A stretch of 64,000 nucleotides of DNA from Eublepharis macularius (GCF_028583425.1 NC_072805.1:10560501-10624500), one strand, 5' to 3'. Shown: positions 22,611 to 34,269, counted from the stretch's first letter. Numbers and translations are program-made. The notes: generated by a model from the sequence alone, not told the origin.

Positions 22611-23659
22611 ATAGCTGTTGAGCTAACTGGAAGTTGTGCAGATCTGACCTTCGTATATATCTCACCAAGCTGGCCTTGCTGTAAGTAAAGATCAGTGAAT
22701 CTTGCCGGACCTCCTCCTGAAATAATTTCATTTCAAGTTGCTAGACTTCACTCTAGAGGAGCTTTACTCCTCTAGACTCATACACTACCATTATACTGAA
22801 ATGGACTGAGGGTGCCTTAGGCCATTAAAAGCTATGTTCCTCTTCAATATCCTAGGTGAGCACTCTTGCTATACTAGTTTGATATAGTGGATTCAAGCTT
22901 ATGAACTTAAAATGAAATTGGCCAAGGCCTTCTTAGCTATGGAGGTGTGCAAGTATGGGATGAGATGGAAGGAAGGATGGAACCAGGATATGGAGAACAT
23001 GGGAAGGAGGAGAGGTAGAAGGAAATGTCCATTGTAAAAGAAAAAGAAAAAAAGAAAATGTCAATTGTGTAGATTGCAATTTTGTTAAGTTCTCAGTATC
23101 CCTTGTATCACTGAGCCTGGTTCTGGCTAGATTTGGCAAGGTATGATGGCAGCAATTGCTACCTTACTGATAAGCAGCAGCAGGACAGATTTCCTACTTG
23201 CCTGGGCTTGCCTCTACCTGTAATCTCCTGCTCTCGAGAAACTGAGAAGAATGAGAAAAAATGTCCTCCGTAGTGATGCTGCATGAATTCCCCCTAGTTT
23301 CTATGGCCTTTACTATAGAGATAAGGAGAAATTCCTAGAGCGCCACCCATAATGGACATCATACCTTCCTAAACTCCACCCTCTCCAGGCACCCATCTCC
23401 CAGCATTTGCCTAGGCTGTGTTGCCTACACCCTATAGCAGAATGATATGGCTTTGTGAATCCTTCCTGGATGGCTCCATAGTATATTCTAATGTCCTTTT
23501 AGCATTTCCCCCCACTACCTGGAGTCAGTTCCTGATTCTGCATTGGTAGCAGGGGTGGAAACAAGCTTGCAAGCCCCGTTCCCTTGGGCTCTGGGCACAT
23601 GCCAATTTCCCAGGCCTCTACCCAGCAATCTATTGCATTTTCTTCTTCCTGTCCTTCCA
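22611..23659. other. Unannotated stretch
   Basis: No gene or recognised repeat. Confidence 0.4.
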
Positions 23660-24293
23660 GAGGGTTTAACAACCACTAAGGACGGATCCCACTAAAATCA
23701 CAGTAAACAAGAAGTGGCAATCCACAGGAATCCCTTGACAAGCAATATTCCAAAATGTACAAAAGCCTTCTCTTCTGTTATCAATAAATATATAATTACA
23801 CATAAATACAATCACATACAATAAATTTCATTATTTCATCAACAGTGTCTGAGTTTCATTTAATCCAATCAATAATTACAAACTAGTTATCTACTGTCTC
23901 CCCCAACATTATTCAAATCTGGAGGGTCTTTACAGGGCTATATCGCCTGCTGAACCTCTTACACAGTGTAATATACAACATGACATTTACAATATAGCAA
24001 TTGCCGAACATCCGTGGATGACTGAAATAGCCAGTTCGCACATGCAGGACAACAATGCACCAGATGTATCACTGACACCTAGCTTGGTAAGGACAGAGCC
24101 CTCCCGAACCATTGTGTACTAAGTTCAGTCTCTGTCCAAAAGGGGAAATTGCAGCTAGCTCCAAGATGCTGGGCAACTCTCCGCCGTGGTGAACACCCGA
24201 CGTGGTTCACCCAAAGTTGGCAACGAGCCTGCTAGCATTTGACAATGCTCGTTTCGTGTCCCTTCTTCAAAGCCATATTACCGATTTTGGAGA
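23660..24293 (-). mobile_element. Possible Penelope-like (PLE) terminal region
   Basis: AT-rich sequence whose right end, on the minus strand, has a hammerhead-like core at 24270-24241. It directly abuts a perfect inverted repeat at 24294. Hammerhead motifs and inverted terminal segments are known features of Penelope-like elements. No GIY-YIG or RT coding sequence is visible, so this is an inference only. Confidence 0.25.
24241..24270 (-). ncRNA. Hammerhead ribozyme-like core (degenerate)
   Basis: The minus strand reads TTGAAGA, an 8-nt segment, GAAAC, then GAGCATT and GTC. This is the order CUGANGA - stem II - GAAAC - minimal stem III - GUC of PLE-type hammerheads. The first core base is T rather than C, and stem II (AGGGACAC) cannot pair properly, so it is probably inactive, or a chance match. 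Confidence 0.2.
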
Positions 24294-24407
24294 AATCAGA
24301 CGTTTTTCAGCTGCTTAACTCATACACGGACTATTGCCTCGCCTCCTGATCACTGGAGGCGAGGCAATAGTCCGTGTATGAGTTAAGCAGCTGAAAAACG
24401 TCTGATT
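24294..24407. repeat. Perfect 53-bp inverted repeat
   Basis: The left arm 24294-24346 and right arm 24355-24407 are exact reverse complements (53 of 53) around an 8-nt spacer TGATCACT. Arms this long with no mismatch indicate a very recent inversion-duplication, or an assembly/read artefact. No TA-type target duplication is visible. Confidence 0.95.
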
Positions 24408-24915
24408 ATTGATTAAATTTATTGTATACGCTCCAAAACTTAGTGCCTTTTATAAGTTGTCTGGCAAACTTCCTTTGTCTTCTGTTTGTGTAACCCTAGT
24501 TACCGGACAGCCTCTGCCATCCAGGGCAAAGCCTGCAACAGCCCCACCTGAGTGCATACCCTTTGGCTTTGCCCTGGATCCCTTAAGGGGACTGAGAGAG
24601 ATGCAGTGTGAGCTGCCCAGTCTGCACCACTCACCCCAGCAGATCCAGCACCCCAAGGGAGGGAGGGAAAGTGTTCCGTCTCCTCAGCTGCTGCCCCAAG
24701 ACTGGTGGCAACCATGTGGACTGTAGGGCAGGAGCCCGGCCCCACCTGCACTCCTCCCTTTGCACCGCCTGCCATGGCTCTCTGCCTCTGCCCCAGCCTT
24801 GCCCCCCAGCTGCAACTTCACCTGCTGGTGAGTCAGTACGCTTCTTCTGCTTTTGTTTATGCACAGAAGTATCTATTTTTGGCTGTACTTCCAGCACAAC
24901 GCTTAGTTTTCGTCT
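24408..24915. other. Unannotated stretch
   Basis: GC-rich from about 24500. Overlapping ORFs on both strands (91-158 codons) show no domain and no splice-flanked exon structure. Confidence 0.4.
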
Positions 24916-25246
24916 AGGGTTACCAGGTTTCCCTAGCCACCCAGCACACAATGACCACACAATGATGTCACTTCTGGGAAGAGTCATCATTGTGCAGGCA
25001 TGGGTGCATGCCATCCAGGCCAATTTTGTCCTCAAACTGGCCAAAACAGCAAAGTGTAGGAGCACTCTTGGGGCAGTGCAATGACAGCACTCCAAGGGGT
25101 GACGTCATCACGCTGTCCCTGGATCACGCCTGGAAGGCCCATTTCTCCCCACACACACACACCGCCGGCCAAATGGGTCGTGGAGGGGGCAAAGGGTGAA
25201 AGCGGGGGATCCCTCACCCCCACTGGGGGAATAGGAGTCCTACTTT
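24916..25246. mobile_element. hAT-like element (TAGGGTTGCCAG family), diverged
   Basis: It begins TAGGGTTACCAGG and ends near GGAATAGGAGTCCTA, with the family-typical GATGTCACTTCTGGG and GGGGGATCCCTC segments inside. The flanks TTTTCGTC and CTTTTGTC may be a decayed 8-bp duplication. Other copies: 29831-30164 and 52921-53380. Confidence 0.6.
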
Positions 25247-25249
25247 TGT

Positions 25250-26228
25250 CTGCTAAATGTTAAATGATGCACTGTGTGTGTCATTGCTGCCCGTTTGAGT
25301 TTGAGACTTGGAGGGGGGAGCTGTGGTTGCTTCCCCCCCCACGCCGCCCCCGTACACTGAGGCTTTGCTGCTGCTGAGGGCCTGTTTCTCCTCTGTCTGC
25401 CATAATGATAGGTAAAGGATATGAAGTTGTGAGGCTCTTCTAAATTCCAGAGGCAGGAGGCATGCAGCACGCAGGAGCTTGCAAGTGCTGGAGAAACTAT
25501 TTAGACGTGTAAGTAAATATATGTCAGCCATATAAAACAATGCTCTACAATTTAATTGCTAAATGCCTACATTCTTAAACACTTAAGGATATATTATTAA
25601 CTTATTTTCCCCTCCTCCCTGCTTAATGTATAATTATATTTAGCATTCTGCAGTGGCACACACCATTTTTATTTTTTTTAAATTGTGCTCATAAATTTAG
25701 GAGTACACCTTCCATTTGTCAGAGAAGGATTCTGTAATTTTCAAAATACGCTCCTTAATAACAGGGGCCAGCTGAATGAAAGCAAGAAATGGAGGAGCTT
25801 GGAGACACACTTTATTTAATGAACTCTTGGACCCAATTAAATTATAATAAATTAAGATGTCCCGTTACCACTTGTAGACACTTAGAATCTTTAAATAAGA
25901 GACTGAAATGATCTTCAAATGACTTCCCCAAATCAGTGAGGGGCTTGTGGGTGGGCAAGCAGGCTTCCACAGAGCGGGATGAGGAAGTCTGTGTATAAAC
26001 AGGTGCTGGACACACATCTGTTTCCCAGTATAGCTGCTGAGGCTATGCACACGTAGTGAGGCCAGCTCTCCTGCTTTGGTAGTTTCCGGCCTCCCTCCAG
26101 CTCTCCCTGCTGCCCCTCAGCTGGGGTAAAAATTCTGAAGGAAACGGAGGGAGGTATTGATGCTACCAGCAATGGCATCACATCAGGCAACACTCTAGCA
26201 TTAGCACGAAACTGTATGGTCAAATCAT
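25250..26228. other. Unannotated stretch
   Basis: No gene seen. Confidence 0.4.
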
Positions 26229-26395
26229 AGAGTTTTGAGCAAATGCTAGAGCATCACCCCTTCTGCAATGATGTCACTTCTGGGTCATGCCAGAAGAGAC
26301 ATCTCAATGTCATTGGCAACATCATAATGTTGCCAGCTGGGGTCCTCCTAATGGGGGTCTCCTGCTGGTTTGTTAGCCTCGGACTGGCAACCGTA
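26229..26395. repeat. hAT-like fragment (TAGGGTTGCCAG family)
   Basis: Contains GATGTCACTTCTGGGTCATG, GTTGCCAGCTGGGGTCCTCC and an end-like GACTGGCAACCGTA. Partial and diverged. Confidence 0.4.
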
Positions 26396-26890
26396 TCACA
26401 CACAACCTAGTTGAAAACTGGAAACAGTGGTGATGAGCTGTTACAGGGAAAGGAATATGGAAAGAGATCTCTTCCTCCCTCCACACCAAAAAGTTGATCA
26501 GTGTGATCATCGGTTGCTGGGAAGACTACTCACATACAGCCTTGCTACTGCAAATATGCACAGCAGGGTCAGGGATATTTGCTTAACACTTTGCCCTCCT
26601 TCAAACATACCTTCCAGGCTTCTCCCTACCCCCACCGCTGTTGTTAAAAAAAGAACTTCCTGAACATCCGGAAGGGAGATGAGCTCTATAACTCGACTTC
26701 TTACATACCGTATTGTGAACCAGTAATAATCAAATGTGTGTTTGCTGATGCTGTGGTTTCTGTTATAATGGATTTATTCTAATTTTGCTGAGCCTTCAAA
26801 AGTAATCTTCTACCATGATTCAGCTTACGTTATTTTTGAATTAAGAACCCTGTGGAAGGAAAGAAGGATGGAACCCCAAGGAGGGGGCAT
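26396..26890. other. Unannotated stretch
   Basis: Nothing recognised. Confidence 0.4.
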
Positions 26891-26891
26891 G

Positions 26892-27185
26892 GGTAAGTGC
26901 TACGGCTCAGTAGTATAGCTTTCGTTTTCTGTGCAGAGAATCTAGACATGCCAAGTCTTCCTGGTGACCGACGAGAGGGGGTGGCGCTCACTTGCACCAT
27001 CCTCCCGCATGCACAAAGCACGTCCATTCTCCCAGCCCCGTGCATGACGGCATCACTTCCGGATGTCATGTTTTGTGCCAGCTCTTAAAGAATTGCCCCT
27101 GCATGAAGCGTGTGCAGCCTCCCGCATCTCACATGATGATGTCACTTCCAGAAGTGCCTCCTTCCCCCAGTTGCCAGTGATACGC
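26892..27185. repeat. SINE head fragment followed by hAT-like fragment
   Basis: TACGGCTCAGTAGTATAGC (26903-26921) is a short piece of the tRNA-SINE head. It is followed by CATGCCAAGTCTTCCTGG, two copies of a GATGTCACTTCC-type segment and CCCCAGTTGCCAGTGA, which resemble the TAGGGTTGCCAG hAT family. Ragged boundaries. Confidence 0.35.
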
Positions 27186-27827
27186 AAGCGAGGAGCAAAC
27201 CACAGGGAGGTTGCTTATCATCAGCAGGCACCTGACAACTTGAGAAGCTCAGTCCTATGCCCTGAGGCAGCACTGTCGCTCATGCGCCTACGTAAATGGG
27301 GCGCCCTTCCACAGCTCCCTGTGGACTTTTGCAGGACAGTCCCACCAGCGTGACAAGGCGAGGCGAGCATGACAAGGTGAGGTGTGGCCGCTGCCAGGAG
27401 GGCCCACTCGCCGTTCCCCTGACAACCCCGCTCACACCAGCCAATGGCCACTCCCCTCCCCTGACATCCATGTGAGAGGCAAGCAGCGGCGCAGCCAATG
27501 GGGAGGCCGTGATCCCCGCTGCCGCCAATAGCGCCCCCCCCCCTGAGAGCAGGCATCCCTACCAGGGAGGGGGGCAGAGGTGACAGTGAAGGTCCCATCT
27601 CTAGTCATGACTTCATGGTCCAGCATTTGGTTTCCATGTCAAAGAATTTCAACAGAACATGACTAGTTGGACCAGCAGCAGTACTAATTGCTTGACAACC
27701 TGGGAAGAGAAGACTGAAACAGACAGGGCTGTTCCATTCATGTGTACTATAAATATCATATGCTGACAAAGGTCTGCTTACCACTATAGCTTGGCTCCAT
27801 GTTATTTAATCCTTTTATTAATCTAGA
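27186..27827. other. GC-rich stretch, no gene
   Basis: GC-rich with overlapping minus-strand ORFs (up to 125 codons) lacking recognisable domains. They are probably frame by-products of base composition. Confidence 0.4.
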
Positions 27828-28085
27828 ATAATAATAATAATAATAACATTCGATTTATATACCACCCTTTAGGACAACTTAACACCTACTCAGGTTTACA
27901 AAGTGTGTTATTAATTTCCTCACAACAATCACCCTGTGAAGTGGGTGGGGCTGAGCCTGAGAGAGCTCTGAGAGAGCTGTGACTGCCCCAAGGTCACCCA
28001 GCTGGCTTCAAGTGAAGGAATGGGGAGTCAAACCTGGCTCTCCAGATCAGAGTCCTGCCACTCTTCACCACCACACCAGGAAAGC
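27828..28085 (-). mobile_element. tRNA-derived SINE (GTGTGGTGG head family)
   Basis: An AAT repeat and ATTTATATACCACCCTTTAG (the tail on the minus strand) are followed by AAGGTCACCCAGCTGGCTTC, GTCAAACCTGGCTCTCCAG and CACCACCACACCAGG (the minus-strand head). Closely related to 33408-33660. Confidence 0.75.
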
Positions 28086-29822
28086 TCCTTATTAATCTGA
28101 TAGTCTGTCAATCTCCAAATAAGTTTGCTTCCTTTTTTAAAAAATGAGATGTATTTAGATTTACTGCAATCTAAACAGAACCACATTAAGGAGTGTAGTA
28201 CAGTAGTACAAATCTATTGAGGTGGTGAGAAGAGTTTGTAATGAATTCCGGCATTCGTTCCCAGCAGATCTCGTAGGCTCAGATCCATTATCCTGCATTC
28301 TTCCTTCGGGTCAAAACTTCTAGCAGGCATGATTTTTTTTTACAAACGTTCTGTACAATTAACATCTTTTTAAAACAATTGCATCAATAAAAAGTATGTG
28401 TTTTTATTATTAAATGTTAGCTCTTCATGATCTTGGGATCCCCCAGTACTTTATGTGGCATAGCATTTCCCCGCATTCGTTTCCCCCTTTTTATGAAACC
28501 CTCTATTTAAAACAAAATGTTCCGTGGGCTTGAAACACCAGAGTGATTAATCATAGTCTTACAAGAGAGTAGACAAAGGATGAAATAGAACAAGTTAGGA
28601 AGAAAACTTTTGACTTCTTTCCCCTTTTTTGCCAAGATGGCAAATGCATGAACAGTAAAAAGTATAGAAGCCAGCCAAGGGATTGGAAAGAAATGAGCCT
28701 TCCATTTAGGCGTGCAGATGGCTTCCTTGCTGCAGTTGTTCAAAGAAAGATAAGTTAAAGCTTGCAGCGGATATCCAGTAAAAGTGCAGGGTGAAGGAGG
28801 AGTTATAAATAACAAATGGGAAACGTCTTTTATGGGAATAAATCTTTTGGCTGACCTAGTCGGTGATCTGTATTCTCTTTCATCTTTTAACTAATTGCCC
28901 AGTTCACCACCTCTTGTATTTGTATCTTTCCCATCAAATGTTATGGTTCTGTATTGTGTCCTTGGGTTCTTCTAATCAGTCTTTGCATGAGAATATCTGA
29001 AACTCTTGTCCAAGGATGCACTCTCACAATAATAGTCTCATTTAGGATGACATGTTAACTCAAACGCATCCTTTTTAATAGTAGCGTTGCTTCATATGCA
29101 TTCATCATAATTCTGTGAGATTGCAAAGATCCATTTGTTTAAAAAAATCCTGTTGTGTACTTCCATAATTAGAAGGGAGAAAAATCGTTGGTACAGCTTT
29201 AAAATGAATAGAAACCTCATGAAGGCTGAGCGTATAAAAAATGTTCCCATTCTTGGACAGGTTTATTTTATTTGGATTTTCATTTTAAGGAGACATCTTA
29301 ATTGTTGTTATCTGTAAAAGCCATGTATGTGAGAGTTATTGGTATGTGTGTGTGTGTGTGTGGGGGAGTTTACTTGGTTTTCTATGCATACTTGCAGAGG
29401 TACTTCCCAGTTAAATGGCTTTTACTGTGCATAGTGTTTTGTTACCAAGATACCTCCATTTTGTGTGTGTTCCTTCTACCCTAATCATCTTGCTGTTGGC
29501 ACCAGCTTTCTCCCTCTCTGTTTTGTTATTATGCCAGGAAACAGGTTCCTGATCATTACAGATATAAAAGAGAGTCAGAAGAGCAGGCTGGGCCATGCCT
29601 AATCCTATCGTGCTAACTGCAATAGGAAGGGAAGCCCACCTGGTTCAGAGAGAGGCTTCCTCTTGCCCCGAATCTGGCTGTCCGATTGTCATTCAAGGCC
29701 CTCCAGTACACAATCAGTGTATCTTGAGCTATGAACTGAGCAGGTTAAATAGTGGATTAAACAACAAACCACCCAGTTTCTTTTAACTTGAAGGTTCTTT
29801 TAACGTGAAGGTTATTTTATTA
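28086..29822. other. Unannotated stretch
   Basis: No gene or recognised mobile element over 1.7 kb. A TG microsatellite lies at about 29345-29362. It is one of the more unique-looking parts of the window. Confidence 0.4.
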
Positions 29823-29830
29823 ACAGCAAC

Positions 29831-30164
29831 TAGGGATGCCAGTTCCCCGACTCCGCCATCGGAAGCACACTTCTGGGGCTATGTGATGACTTCACTTCCA
29901 GGAAGTGATGTCCTTGCACGGGTGTGGGAGTGTGCACATGCTTGCTTCCAAATTCAGCCCATTTGGAGCCAAAATTGGCCCACTGAGAAGCGCAGGACTG
30001 CTCTCAGGGGCGGCACGATGATGTCACTCCCAGAGGTGATGTTGTCACGCTGCCCCAGGAGCGCACCTGGGGTGGTGTCCCCTCACATTTCCTCCCCCGC
30101 CAGCCAGGTGAGTAGAGGGAGGGGGATCCGATTCCCCACCCCTAGTAAGGGAATGACATCCCTA
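29831..30164. mobile_element. hAT-like element (TAGGGATGCCAG family)
   Basis: 334 bp from TAGGGATGCCAG to TGACATCCCTA (imperfect inverted ends). It is flanked by ACAGCAAC (29823-29830) and ACAGTAAC (30165-30172), an 8-bp duplication with one change, as expected for hAT. The interior carries paired GATGTCACT-type segments. No transposase. Confidence 0.8.
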
Positions 30165-30234
30165 ACAGTAACTGTAGGGCAGGTAATTTAGCTTGGAAGA
30201 AAAGTTATAACAATACATAACTAAAAGCTACTCT

Positions 30235-30790
30235 TTTTAAAAAAAAATTAAAGATTTTATTTAAAAAGAAATTACAGTAGAAAGTGCATAAAAATTATAC
30301 AGGCATTACATTCAAAGTTATATCAAACTAATAGGAAGATACATTCAGAACATGTAACATCACCGCTAAATTGTATTATAGCTCTCATTCCCTCTCCTTA
30401 GTTGCTTATATCCAAACTTTAGTATCAACAATTTTTAATGAATCATTTCTCCTGTGTTTTGTCTTTTTAATGTTTGTATCAAGTTATCTTAATTTATCTT
30501 AGTTTTAACCTAAGTAACCAAAGAAATCTTTCCATTTTTTCCAAAATTCGGCTATTGGTCTGTTATGCACATAAGAAGTTAATTTGGCCATAGATGCATA
30601 TCCGTAGATCTTGTCTATCCACTCTGACATGTCAGGGCACAGATCTGTTTTCCATTTCACTGCCGCTGTCACCATGTACCGTCAAAGGTCTCCCTGGTTT
30701 TTTGTAACATTATTTGGTAAAATATTTAATAGCATACTTTTCGGATTTAGCTCAAACCTGAAAGCTATTCTTCTCCACTAGGCCCAGGGT
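30235..30790 (-). mobile_element. LINE 3' region, probably L1-like
   Basis: It begins with TTTTTTAAAAAAAAATTAAAG-type A/T sequence (a possible poly(A) end on the minus strand), then long AT-rich text. Phrases such as CTTGTCTATCCACTCTGACA and TTTTCCATTTCACTGCCGC resemble the antisense of a squamate LINE tail. No frame is open. Tentative. Confidence 0.3.
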
Positions 30791-31654
30791 TGTCCCGAAG
30801 AGTTCTTTGGTAGGCCCTATACTCCTGCAGGTTTACTATCTAAGCCAGGAGCGCCTAAGAGTGGAAAGGTCTCTTCCTTATTCTTAAACTATTCCAGTGT
30901 GGATTCAACCGGATACATGCTCACTGACAGCTGGCTTGTGTACACTTGTCTTCTGCTACAAATGGTGTCTTATTTTGTGTGTGTGTTACCGTTTGACCAA
31001 TGAAACTACAGTCTAAATTTTTTTCATTCCATCTTTTTTATATATTTATAAAAAAAAAAGAAAAAGAAACAAGAAAATCCCCCCAAAAGGGGGGAAACGG
31101 AAACAAATTTGACACAAAAGGGGGTGGCGAGGCAGGATCTAACTGAATCCCTACCCCAAATTTCCATCTCCACCCCCTGATCCAACCCTGCCCACCCCGC
31201 CCACCCCAAGCTGTCCCCCATCAGAAATAAGTTCAAAAGCATCCATTGCAGGGGACACATCTCCACCCGTCTGCTTTGTGCCCCCACCCAACCCTCCCTA
31301 CCTACAGTCTAAATCATATCAGTGTATAGATTACATAATATACATCCATAGACTTTTGATCAATTGCCAAATGTCAGCTCATAGAATTGCTGACTCTACA
31401 TTTTTCTAAATCAGCAAGTTTGGAGATAAAAAATCTGAGGGAAATTAAAAGACTTAAAATAAGACAAAGTGGAATATCATTGGGAGGAGGACTCCCTACA
31501 TTCTTATGTTGCTGGAAAATTCATCTTTAATCAAAATTTGATTTGAATTTGGAAATGTCTGCTTGCACAAAGCTTTAGAGGAATTTCAAAGGAAACCAAA
31601 ATGGTTTCTGTAAACTTTACAAGATTTCTTGAGGGTTGGAGTTTGTACTTCTCG
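30791..31654. other. Unannotated stretch
   Basis: No gene. Contains an A-rich tract near 31050 followed by a small CCCCCCAAAAGGGGGG palindrome at 31080-31095. Confidence 0.4.
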
Positions 31655-32150
31655 ACTAGGGTTGCAGAGGCAAGCAATGGCAAACCACCTCTGTTAGAGC
31701 TAAACTACAAGAGACGAATACCACGAGGACACTCACATGAAGGCAGTCACAATGTTATCCTGGAAGCTTAGTTTTAAAAGACAGGTCAGAAGGCTTTGTC
31801 AATTTCCCCTCTCTACAGAGCCAGCAAAGATTGCTCTTCAGAGAGTTTGTTCATTTCCTCTTTGCAGCCTAGAAGGAGAGGTGAAACTGACAGAGGGAGG
31901 CAAAGAGGAAATTAACAAACCCTCTGAGGAGCAATCTTTTGTTGGCTCTGTAGAGAGGGGAAATTGACAAAGCCTTCTGATCTGTCTTTTAAAACTCAGC
32001 TTCCCAGCTAACATTGCGACTCCCTTCCCATGCACATCTTCTTGTAATTCATCTCTTGTAGTTTAGCTCTTAGTCTCTTGCCATGAAAACCCCACCAGGG
32101 GTCACTATAAGTCAACTCTGACTTGAGGGCACTATCCACCACCACCATGG
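31655..32150 (+). mobile_element. 5S-derived SINE split by a MITE
   Basis: The SINE body GGCAAACCACCTCTGTTAG ends at 31696 and resumes at 32073 with GTCTCTTGCCATGAAAACCC, then AGTCAACTCTGACTTGAGGG (the BovB-like tail). Removing 31697-32069 and one TTA rejoins a normal SINE body. The 5S head is missing. Confidence 0.8.
31697..32069. mobile_element. Fold-back MITE, Harbinger-like, nested in SINE
   Basis: A 373-bp element with 24-bp inverted termini GAGCTAAACTACAAGAGACG... (one mismatch). The arms extend about 170 bp (GTTTTAAAAGACAGGTCAGA pairs with its near-complement), so almost the whole element is a hairpin. It is flanked by TTA (31694-31696 and 32070-32072). The interior is related to the MITE at 52537-53406. 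Confidence 0.9.
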
Positions 32151-32751
32151 CATAACAGTATTTCTGTCCATAGTTTACCTCATTCCTTAGGCTTCTGGTC
32201 CCTGTCAGAGAGAGTAAGATACATACTTCTGTTCAGGCATTCAGCATCTTTCCCTCTTTAGAATAATTGCACCAGGAGATCCAGGGATTATTTGAATGTA
32301 ATCTAAAGCTCTGACCCTGTGATATAAAGCCCAGAAGTGGGAAATAGTGAAGGGTCGTGAAGGGAGCATGTCAGCTCAAACCTGTTTCAGCATGCACTGC
32401 AATTTGCGAGGGAGAAAAATGTCAGAACATGCCCAAGACTAGAAAGAAGGACAGGCGGGCCAGTGATTCAGTTAATGGTTTTTCAAAATGGTTCTTGAGC
32501 TCATTCGAGGGAGGGTGAGGTACAATGTGATTGATCCAGAAAGAGGGAAAAAATTCAATAAATAGAGACAGATTGTGGATAGAGCAATGCTGGAGTAATC
32601 CTGTTAAGGTCATCCTCAATTTAGTCTTAATATTGATTGTAGACATGTTCAGCCATAGTTTTGCCTGATTATCTTCTGTGCCTTAACCCTAGTATGAGAT
32701 GTTTTCACTTGAAGGATCTGTCTCATCAAGCTTCCTGGGATGAAAACTCTT
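32151..32751. other. Unannotated stretch
   Basis: No gene seen. Confidence 0.4.
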
Positions 32752-32759
32752 GTTAAGAC

Positions 32760-33019
32760 CAGGGCTTTTTTTCAGCTGGAACAAGGTGGAATGGAGTTCC
32801 GGAACCTCTTGAAAATGGTCACATGGCTGGTGGCCCCGCCCCCTGATCTCCAGGCGGAGGGGAGTTGAGATTGCCCTCCGCGCCACTGAGCAGCGCGGAG
32901 GGCAATCTCAACTCCCCTCTGTCTGGAGATCAGGGGGCGGGGCCACCAGCCATGTGACCATTTTCTCCTAGGGCAACCCACTGAGTTCCACCACCTCTTT
33001 TCCCAGAAAAAAAGCCCTG
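32760..33019. mobile_element. hAT fold-back MITE, complete
   Basis: 260 bp from CAGGGCTTTTTTTC to AAAAAAAGCCCTG with a perfect 8-bp duplication GTTAAGAC (32752-32759 and 33020-33027). The interior is a long hairpin, with GGGGAGTTGAGATTGCCCTC facing its complement. The second copy at 21841-22090 is truncated. Confidence 0.92.
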
Positions 33020-33027
33020 GTTAAGAC

Positions 33028-33407
33028 AAAAGGTTGCCTTGCACGTGTCTTTGCGATGATAACCTCTGCATATTATACTGTGCAGGTCTCCTACTGCACG
33101 ATGAATTCATCTTAACGCCAATGTTTTGAGATTAACAAGCAAAAAAGGACCTGAGTAGTCCTAATGGAACTCCATTATGACCATGAAACAGTTTCAGATC
33201 CATCAGTGCCGTGACACCTGCTTTCACCAAGCCCTTTTTGTTCAACGGACTTTATCATTTCCGATGAAGGTGACTTCTTGTGTTACTAACTGCTGCTCGA
33301 TTTAAGTGAGGCGAAGTAAGTCTGATTCAATGGGCCCAGCAATGGCTGACTGAAATGGAACTCTGGGATTTTTAGCTCACACCAGTGACATTATACTGAG
33401 GATAGGT
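33028..33407. other. Unannotated stretch
   Basis: Nothing recognised. Confidence 0.4.
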
Positions 33408-33660
33408 AACAAAATAATAATAAATAACATTCAATTTATATATCACCCTTCGGGACAACTTAATGTCCACTCAGAGTGGTTTCAAAATGTGTTATTACTA
33501 TCCTCATGACAATCACCCTCTGGGGTGGGTGGGGCTGAGAGAGCTCTGAAAGAGCTGTGGCTGACCCAATGTCACCCAGCTGGCTTCAAGCGGAGGAGTG
33601 GGGAATCAAACCCGCTTCTCCAGATAAGAGTCCTGCTGCTACACCAAACTGGCCCTCAGC
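33408..33660 (-). mobile_element. tRNA-derived SINE (GTGTGGTGG head family)
   Basis: Same order of motifs as 27828-28085: AATAATAAATAAC, TTTATATATCACCCTTCGGG, ATGTCACCCAGCTGGCTTC, GAATCAAACCCGCTTCTCC. It lies 180 bp outside the LTR element. Confidence 0.75.
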
Positions 33661-33839
33661 ATATGTGCAGAACAGCAGCAGGCCTGATTATTTTGCTTAG
33701 CACTCCGGGATGGTTTGCCCCTCAAGGGCCCAAGTTGAGCCCCTTGTGCAGTAGAAGCATTGCTGGGGCTTAGCTTTCACTCAGGAAGTGGTCTTAGCGA
33801 TTCTAGAACCCTGGCTGAAATTCCAGGATGGGGACCCAG

Positions 33840-34256
33840 TGTCAGACTGTGGCTAGATAATGTCCTTCCTACAGATTTCCCTTTAGAAGCAAACAAGAGT
33901 CCATTGTTTGAATAAGGAAACTTTACTGCAGAAATAGTTCATTATAGTCCACTGGCCTGAATAGAGGATTCAGGATGGTACAAGAGCATTGTTACCAATG
34001 AGGATAAAAGCATAAGGTACAAAGTAACAGTTCCCAGCTGAATCAGCCTCCCCCCATAGTTCTCAAAACAACAGCTCTCAGACTTGGGAAGTTGGACATC
34101 TCCAAGGCCAATCTTGGGTGGAACGTTGGTAGACAAAACATCCCCTTTCGGTGAGAAGTCTGCATGGGAACATGTGCACCTGTGGAGAAAGCACTTAGAC
34201 ACTAGAAGCATTAGAAAATGGAGTCTGCGCAGCTCATATATACATTGAACCTGACA
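33840..34256 (-). repeat. 3' LTR of the Sushi-type element
   Basis: 417 bp, 416 identical to the other LTR. For the minus-strand element this is the downstream LTR, bordered by the polypurine tract at 34257-34269 and by host CCCAG at 33835-33839. Confidence 0.97.
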
Positions 34257-34269
34257 TTCTGCCCCCTCT
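34257..34269 (-). promoter_or_regulatory. Polypurine tract (plus-strand primer)
   Basis: The minus strand reads AGAGGGGGCAGAA directly against the LTR start TGTCAG. This is the position and composition of a polypurine tract. It overlaps the pol stop codon TAG (34270-34268), so pol has effectively no 3' UTR before the LTR. Confidence 0.85.

Noticed and set aside
24500..25095. Overlapping ORFs on both strands up to 158 codons
   Set aside because: No domain, no supporting splice signals, and partial overlap with a hAT copy.
27221..27626. 125-codon minus-strand ORF in GC-rich DNA
   Set aside because: Three frames are open at once and composition is extreme; no motif recognised.
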